In this document: piece after piece, positions 59,367 to 64,000 of the stretch
Position numbering within the stretch: position 1 is the first letter of the stretch
How the letters are laid out: each line of letters starts with the position of its first letter
NCBI RefSeq assembly: GCF_019880205.1
Contig: NZ_CP082292.1
Span: 1,302,001 to 1,366,000 of the forward strand
Reading direction: 5' to 3'
DNA from: Pantoea alfalfae
GTDB taxonomy: Bacteria; Pseudomonadota; Gammaproteobacteria; Enterobacterales; Enterobacteriaceae
DNA length: 64,000 nt
Position numbers and translations under genes: made by a program
The notes under the pieces: generated by a model
Seen by the model: the letters and a program-made list of their open reading frames with translations, nothing else
What the model was told of the DNA's origin: nothing
The model's database searches: none

Positions 59367-59545
59367 GACACAGCGCGTTGAGGCTGCAGATGGGGCACAT
59401 GCTCAGGGAGCATACGTCTTTCGCAAAGACGCAAAAACGCCATCCCTGGCAAGCTCAGCGCGGGCCATCCCTGGCCCGCGATGCTTTGCTCCAGACGTAT
59501 GCTCCCATCGCTTTAAGTCCGGGAACAGCCTCAACGCGCTGTGTC
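59367..59545. repeat. 179-bp palindromic intergenic element containing dispersed repeat copy B
   Basis: A perfect 20-base outer inverted repeat (GACACAGCGCGTTGAGGCTG at 59367-59386, inverted at 59526-59545) encloses a perfect 14-base inner one (GGGAGCATACGTCT at 59406-59419, inverted at 59493-59506) and a central CGCGGGCCA / TGGCCCGCG hairpin. Bases 59455-59513 match, in reverse, the copy at 54051-54109. It lies after lysP and may double as its terminator. No ribosome site or convincing ORF is present; the 92-residue frame over it is an artefact. Confidence 0.88.
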
Positions 59546-59614
59546 TGCCGGTATCCTGCCCATAACAACACCGTTTTTTACCCTTTTTTCACGTCTCGCT
59601 TATCTTCACGAATT

Positions 59615-59627
59615 GATAATTATTATC
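59615..59627. promoter_or_regulatory. Fur box upstream of the iron ABC genes
   Basis: GATAATTATTATC is a perfect 6-1-6 palindrome with the Fur hexamer GATAAT on both sides, 55 bases before the permease start. Iron repression through Fur is therefore expected. Confidence 0.85.
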
Positions 59628-59681
59628 ACCTGCACTATTGTGGCTGCGTTTTCTGACGTGATAGCCACACAGGGTTCAAAC

Positions 59682-60758
59682 ATGACTACTGAAACTTCGC
59701 TGCTGGCGGGGGAAGAGACGCTTCACCACACCATGCAAAACTACCATCAGGTGCTGCGCCGCCGCCTGATCTGGATTGGCGTATTACTGGTGGCTATTGT
59801 CGCCTCGCTGATCCTCGACTTCACGCTGGGTCCGGCCGGACTCTCACTTGATACGCTGTGGAATACGCTGCTCAGCCCCGACAGCGTCGATGCCGGCACC
59901 CGCGTGATTGTCTGGGACATTCGTCTGCCCTATGCGCTGATGGCGCTGGTGGTAGGGCTGTCGCTGGGTCTGGCAGGTGCAGAGATGCAGACCATCCTGA
60001 ATAACCCGCTGGCCAGCCCGTTTACACTCGGTGTCTCCTCGGCGGCAGCGTTTGGTGCCGCGCTGGCGATCATTCTCGGCATCGGTATTCCCGGCATTCC
60101 TGATCAGTGGTTAATCTCTGCCAATGCCTTTGTCTTTGCGCTGTTTGCCGCGCTGATGCTGGATGCCGTGACCCGCTGGACGCAGGTTTCGTCGGCGGGC
60201 GTGGTGCTGTTCGGTATTGCACTGGTCTTCACCTTTAACGCGTTAGTTTCAATGATGCAGTTCATCGCCAGTGAAGACACCCTGCAGGGTCTGGTGTTCT
60301 GGACCATGGGCAGCCTGGCGCGTGCTTCCTGGGAAAAGCTGGGTGTACTGACCGTAGCGCTGGCCATTCTGGTGCCGTTCTCAATGATGAGCAGCTGGAA
60401 GCTGACGGCGCTGCGTCTGGGTGAAGATCGCGCGGTGAGCTTTGGTATTGATGTACGTCGTCTGCGCCTGACCACCCTGCTGCGTATCAGTATTCTCTCG
60501 GCGCTGGCGGTGGCGTTTGTTGGCCCGATCGGCTTCATCGGGCTGGTCGCGCCGCATATTGCCCGCATGATGTTTGGTGAAGATCACCGCTTCTATCTGC
60601 CCGCCAGTGCGCTGGTTGGCGCGCTGGTGCTGTCGCTGGCATCAGTCGCCTCGAAAAACCTGCTCCCCGGCGTGATCATCCCTGTCGGCATCGTCACCTC
60701 ACTGATTGGCGTGCCGTTCTTCCTGAGTATTATTCTGCGTCATCGGGGGACGGTATGA
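59682..60758 (+). CDS. FecCD-family iron-type ABC transporter permease
   Basis: An inner-membrane permease of the BtuC/FecCD/FhuB family for ferric siderophores, haem or cobalamin. It has an unusually long polar N-terminus (about 35 residues before the first helix), then eight to nine helices with the family blocks DIRLPYALMALVVGLSLGLA, EMQTILNNPLASPFTLGVSS and FVGPIGFIGLVAPHIARMMF. The ATG at 59682 is chosen because earlier codons run through the Fur box. Fur control makes iron the likely cargo; the ligand is not identifiable. No binding protein is encoded next to it. It overlaps the ATPase by four bases. Confidence 0.92.
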   Translation: MTTETSLLAGEETLHHTMQNYHQVLRRRLIWIGVLLVAIVASLILDFTLGPAGLSLDTLWNTLLSPDSVDAGTRVIVWDIRLPYALMALVVGLSLGLAGAEMQTILNNPLASPFTLGVSSAAAFGAALAIILGIGIPGIPDQWLISANAFVFALFAALMLDAVTRWTQVSSAGVVLFGIALVFTFNALVSMMQFIASEDTLQGLVFWTMGSLARASWEKLGVLTVALAILVPFSMMSSWKLTALRLGEDRAVSFGIDVRRLRLTTLLRISILSALAVAFVGPIGFIGLVAPHIARMMFGEDHRFYLPASALVGALVLSLASVASKNLLPGVIIPVGIVTSLIGVPFFLSIILRHRGTV

Positions 60759-61546
60759 TGGAACAGGGTCTGACGTTACGCGGCTTCAGTGCCGGTTATC
60801 CCAAACATAAAGTCATTGAAAATCTCAACGTGGCACCGCTGCCACGCGGTGAGATCACCGTGCTGCTCGGGCCGAATGGCTGTGGTAAATCGACGCTGCT
60901 GCGTGCACTGGCCGGGCTGAATAAAGGTCAGGGTGAGATGTGGCTCAACGGTGAAGATCTGATGACTCAGCCGTTTGCCCGCCGCGCGAAGAACGTGGTC
61001 TATCTGCCGCAGTCGTTGCCTGCGGGCGTGCATCTGCACGTGCTGGAGTCGATCATTGTGGCGCAGCGTGCCTCTGGTGGACTGCACAGCGCCAGCAGCG
61101 AAGCCGAAATCATGCATCTGCTTGAACAACTGGGGATAGCGCATCTCGCGATGCGTTACCTCGATCAGCTCTCCGGCGGTCAGAAGCAGCTGGTCGGGCT
61201 GGCGCAGTCCCTGATCCGTCGCCCTAAGCTGCTGCTGCTGGATGAACCGCTGAGCGCGCTCGATCTCAACTATCAGTTCCACGTGATGGATCTGGTACGC
61301 CGCGAAACAGCCCAGCGCAACATCGTGACGGTGGTGGTGGTGCATGACATCAATATCGCGCTGCGTCATGCGCAACACGCGCTGATGCTGAAGCAGGGCG
61401 CACTGGTAGCGGAAGGGCAACCGGATAAGGTGATTACGCCGACTACGCTGGCAAAAGTGTATGGCGTGAATGGCCGTATCGAACACTGCTCACGCGGCAT
61501 TCCGCAGGTAATGATCGACGGGCTGACCGGACCGGCACTGGTCTGA
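60755..61546 (+). CDS. Iron-type ABC transporter ATP-binding protein (FecE/FepC-like)
   Basis: The ATPase partner of the preceding permease. Walker A GPNGCGKST is at residues 39-47, the Q-loop in YLPQSLPAG, signature LSGGQKQ at 139-145, Walker B LLLLDEPLSALD at 159-170 and the H-loop in VVVHDINIAL. At 263 residues it is standard for FecE/FepC. The start overlaps the permease stop (ATGA); a second ATG one codon later is possible. Confidence 0.94.
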   Translation: MMEQGLTLRGFSAGYPKHKVIENLNVAPLPRGEITVLLGPNGCGKSTLLRALAGLNKGQGEMWLNGEDLMTQPFARRAKNVVYLPQSLPAGVHLHVLESIIVAQRASGGLHSASSEAEIMHLLEQLGIAHLAMRYLDQLSGGQKQLVGLAQSLIRRPKLLLLDEPLSALDLNYQFHVMDLVRRETAQRNIVTVVVVHDINIALRHAQHALMLKQGALVAEGQPDKVITPTTLAKVYGVNGRIEHCSRGIPQVMIDGLTGPALV

Positions 61547-61610
61547 AAGTCGGGCAGGCCTGGCCTTGAGCCAGCGTTTGCGGCAGTAGCAGTACAGGAT
61601 GCAGAAAAGT

Positions 61611-61635
61611 TCAGGGCCGCAATTGCGGCCCTGAT
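61611..61635. terminator. Bidirectional terminator between the iron ATPase and yeiG
   Basis: TCAGGGCCGCAATTGCGGCCCTGA is a perfect palindrome; it stands between two convergent genes and is flanked by short T/A runs on both sides. Confidence 0.75.
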
Positions 61636-61638
61636 GTT

Positions 61639-62481
61639 TTACGTTAGCAGATGTTGTGCATGGAAGCGCAGATGATCTTCCACAAAGCTGGCTATAAAGA
61701 AGTAGCTATGGTCATAACCCGGCTGAATACGCAGCGTCAGCGGGAAACCGACTGCTTTAGCAATCTCTTCTAACCGCTCCGGTTGCAGCTGATCGGCCAG
61801 GAACTGATCGCTGTCGCCCTGATCGATCAGGACTGGCAGACGATGCGACACCTCTGCCATCAGCTGGCAGCTGTCATATTCCCGCCACGCCGCCTGGTCG
61901 TCGCCCAGATAGGCCTTAAACGCTTTCTGGCCCCACGGCACCTGCATAGGGTTTACAATCGGCGCAAACGCAGACGCTGAGGCAAAGCGGTTACCCAGAC
62001 GCAGCGCCAGCATCAGCGCGCCGTGTCCGCCCATGGAGTGACCCATAATCGACTGACGTTCACTGACTTTGAAGTTATCCGCAATCAGGGCGGGCAGCTC
62101 GCTGCTCAGATAGTCGAACATGCGGAAATGAGTGGCCCAGGGGTGCTGAGTGGCATTGAGATAAAATCCCGCGCCCTGACCCAGATCGTAGCCCTCATCG
62201 TTGGCAACGCCTTCACCGCGCGGGCTGGTATCCGGCATAATCATTACCAGACCCAGTTCCGCCGCCACGCGCTGCGCGCCCGCTTTGGTGGTGAAGTTCT
62301 CATCGTTGCAGGTCAGCCCGGCCAGAAACCAGACCACTGGCGGCGGCGCATCACCGTGCGGTTCAGGCAGGTAGATGCTGAAGGTCATCGGGCAGTTCAG
62401 CACGGCCGACTGATGACGCCAGCGCTGCTGCCAGCCGCCAAAAATGCGGTGTTCTTCCAGTAGCTCCAGAGTGGATGCCAT
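61639..62481 (-). CDS. yeiG: S-formylglutathione hydrolase (YeiG/FrmB type)
   Basis: Hydrolyses S-formylglutathione to formate and glutathione, the second step of formaldehyde detoxification. The alpha/beta-hydrolase nucleophile Ser149 lies in [12 protein letters not shown], with the catalytic Asp in [12 protein letters not shown] and His in GYDHSYFFI. At 280 residues it fits YeiG (278) and FrmB (277). The position next to lysP favours the yeiG name; the frmA neighbour shows that the pathway is assembled here. Confidence 0.93.
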   Translation of the reverse strand: MASTLELLEEHRIFGGWQQRWRHQSAVLNCPMTFSIYLPEPHGDAPPPVVWFLAGLTCNDENFTTKAGAQRVAAELGLVMIMPDTSPRGEGVANDEGYDLGQGAGFYLNATQHPWATHFRMFDYLSSELPALIADNFKVSERQSIMGHSMGGHGALMLALRLGNRFASASAFAPIVNPMQVPWGQKAFKAYLGDDQAAWREYDSCQLMAEVSHRLPVLIDQGDSDQFLADQLQPERLEEIAKAVGFPLTLRIQPGYDHSYFFIASFVEDHLRFHAQHLLT

Positions 62482-62493
62482 AACGCCTCCTGA

Positions 62494-63672
<1,179 letters not shown>

Positions 63673-63692
63673 TTAAACATAGCGTGGAACGC

Positions 63693-64000
63693 TTATTGCG
63701 CCGCCTGTAATGGATAGATCAACTCATCGTTGAGCGGACGATCGTCAAACTGTTCAATAATCAGATACTTCAGCGCTTCAACATTCGGAGTAAAAGCATC
63801 GCGTCGCCACATTAGCCAGGTGGCGGTATCGCGATAAGCCGCAGGTAAGGTATGCGCCTGCACCCGCGACCGATCCGCCATCTGCTTCAGCACCGAAGCC
63901 GGGATCATCGCGACACCCGCACCGCCCGCCACGCAGGCCAGCATGGCGTGATAGGACTGAATCTCCATCACATTGTCGGGCGCGGTCTGGCTGTCGCGAT
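63693..64000 (-). CDS. LysR-family regulator, C-terminal part (gene continues past window end)
   Basis: The frame is open to the window edge. The visible 102 residues contain the end of a LysR substrate-binding domain (SYHAMLACVAGGAGVAMIPA, then LIIEQF near the C-terminus). It is on the same strand as, and 74 bases upstream of, frmA, so it may be co-transcribed with frmA-yeiG or regulate them. The DNA-binding domain lies outside the window. Confidence 0.85.
   Translation of the reverse strand, partial: RDSQTAPDNVMEIQSYHAMLACVAGGAGVAMIPASVLKQMADRSRVQAHTLPAAYRDTATWLMWRRDAFTPNVEALKYLIIEQFDDRPLNDELIYPLQAAQ

Noticed and set aside
59378..59656. 92-codon plus-strand ORF over the 179-bp palindrome
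   Set aside because: It has no ribosome site and runs through the inverted repeat and Fur box.
60776..61486. 236-codon minus-strand ORF
   Set aside because: It is antisense to the iron ATPase gene; the His/Gln-rich product is typical of a shadow frame.

Overview
The window is chromosomal DNA of an enterobacterium, most likely from the Erwiniaceae (a Pantoea or Erwinia relative). I infer this from E. coli-like proteins in largely E. coli-like order (the ompC-apbE-alkB-yojI and yej/yei regions), combined with clear rearrangements: ada, the nap/ccm block, setB, the psu/nup block and cirA are absent where E. coli has them. No phage, insertion sequence, CRISPR array or rRNA is visible. All assignments come from reading the sequence and remembered families; no search was run.

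Positions 1-22.9 kb hold a surface-adhesin locus. It starts with the 3' part of a giant gene (at least 5,219 codons, start outside the window) made of about 48 Ig-like repeats and a type I secretion C-terminus. A 638-residue protein with five divergent copies of the same repeat follows, then a complete type I secretion system: a TolC-like outer membrane channel, a LapB-type ABC exporter with a cysteine-less C39-like domain, and an HlyD-like adaptor. This resembles bapABCD/lapA-lapEBC loci, except for the small repeat protein between adhesin and exporter.

Positions 22.9-30.4 kb carry a convincing micF antisense RNA gene divergent from an OmpC-type porin, then apbE-alkB (overlapping by one base), the peptide exporter yojI, an EntD-type phosphopantetheinyl transferase, several very small ORFs and tRNA-Pro(GGG).

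Positions 30.4-49.9 kb are the conserved yej/yei block: yejM, yejL, ndpA, rplY, radD, rsuA, bcr, yejG, the peptide importer yejABEF, the c-di-GMP phosphodiesterase pdeN, the murein endopeptidase mepS, lpxT, the zinc GTPase yeiR, the EF-P paralogue yeiP (efpL) and yeiW. Envelope homeostasis is the common theme (YejM, LpxT, MepS, YejABEF).

Positions 50-64 kb hold the Cra-controlled fruBKA operon, nfo, yeiH, a DUF1232 membrane protein, the LysR regulator yeiE, lysP, a Fur-box-preceded iron-type ABC permease/ATPase pair without a binding protein, the formaldehyde-detoxification pair yeiG/frmA and the end of a LysR gene. Two intergenic regions here (fruA-nfo and lysP-iron permease) carry large palindromic elements about 180 bp long, and a 59-bp sequence recurs in both regions at about 92% identity.
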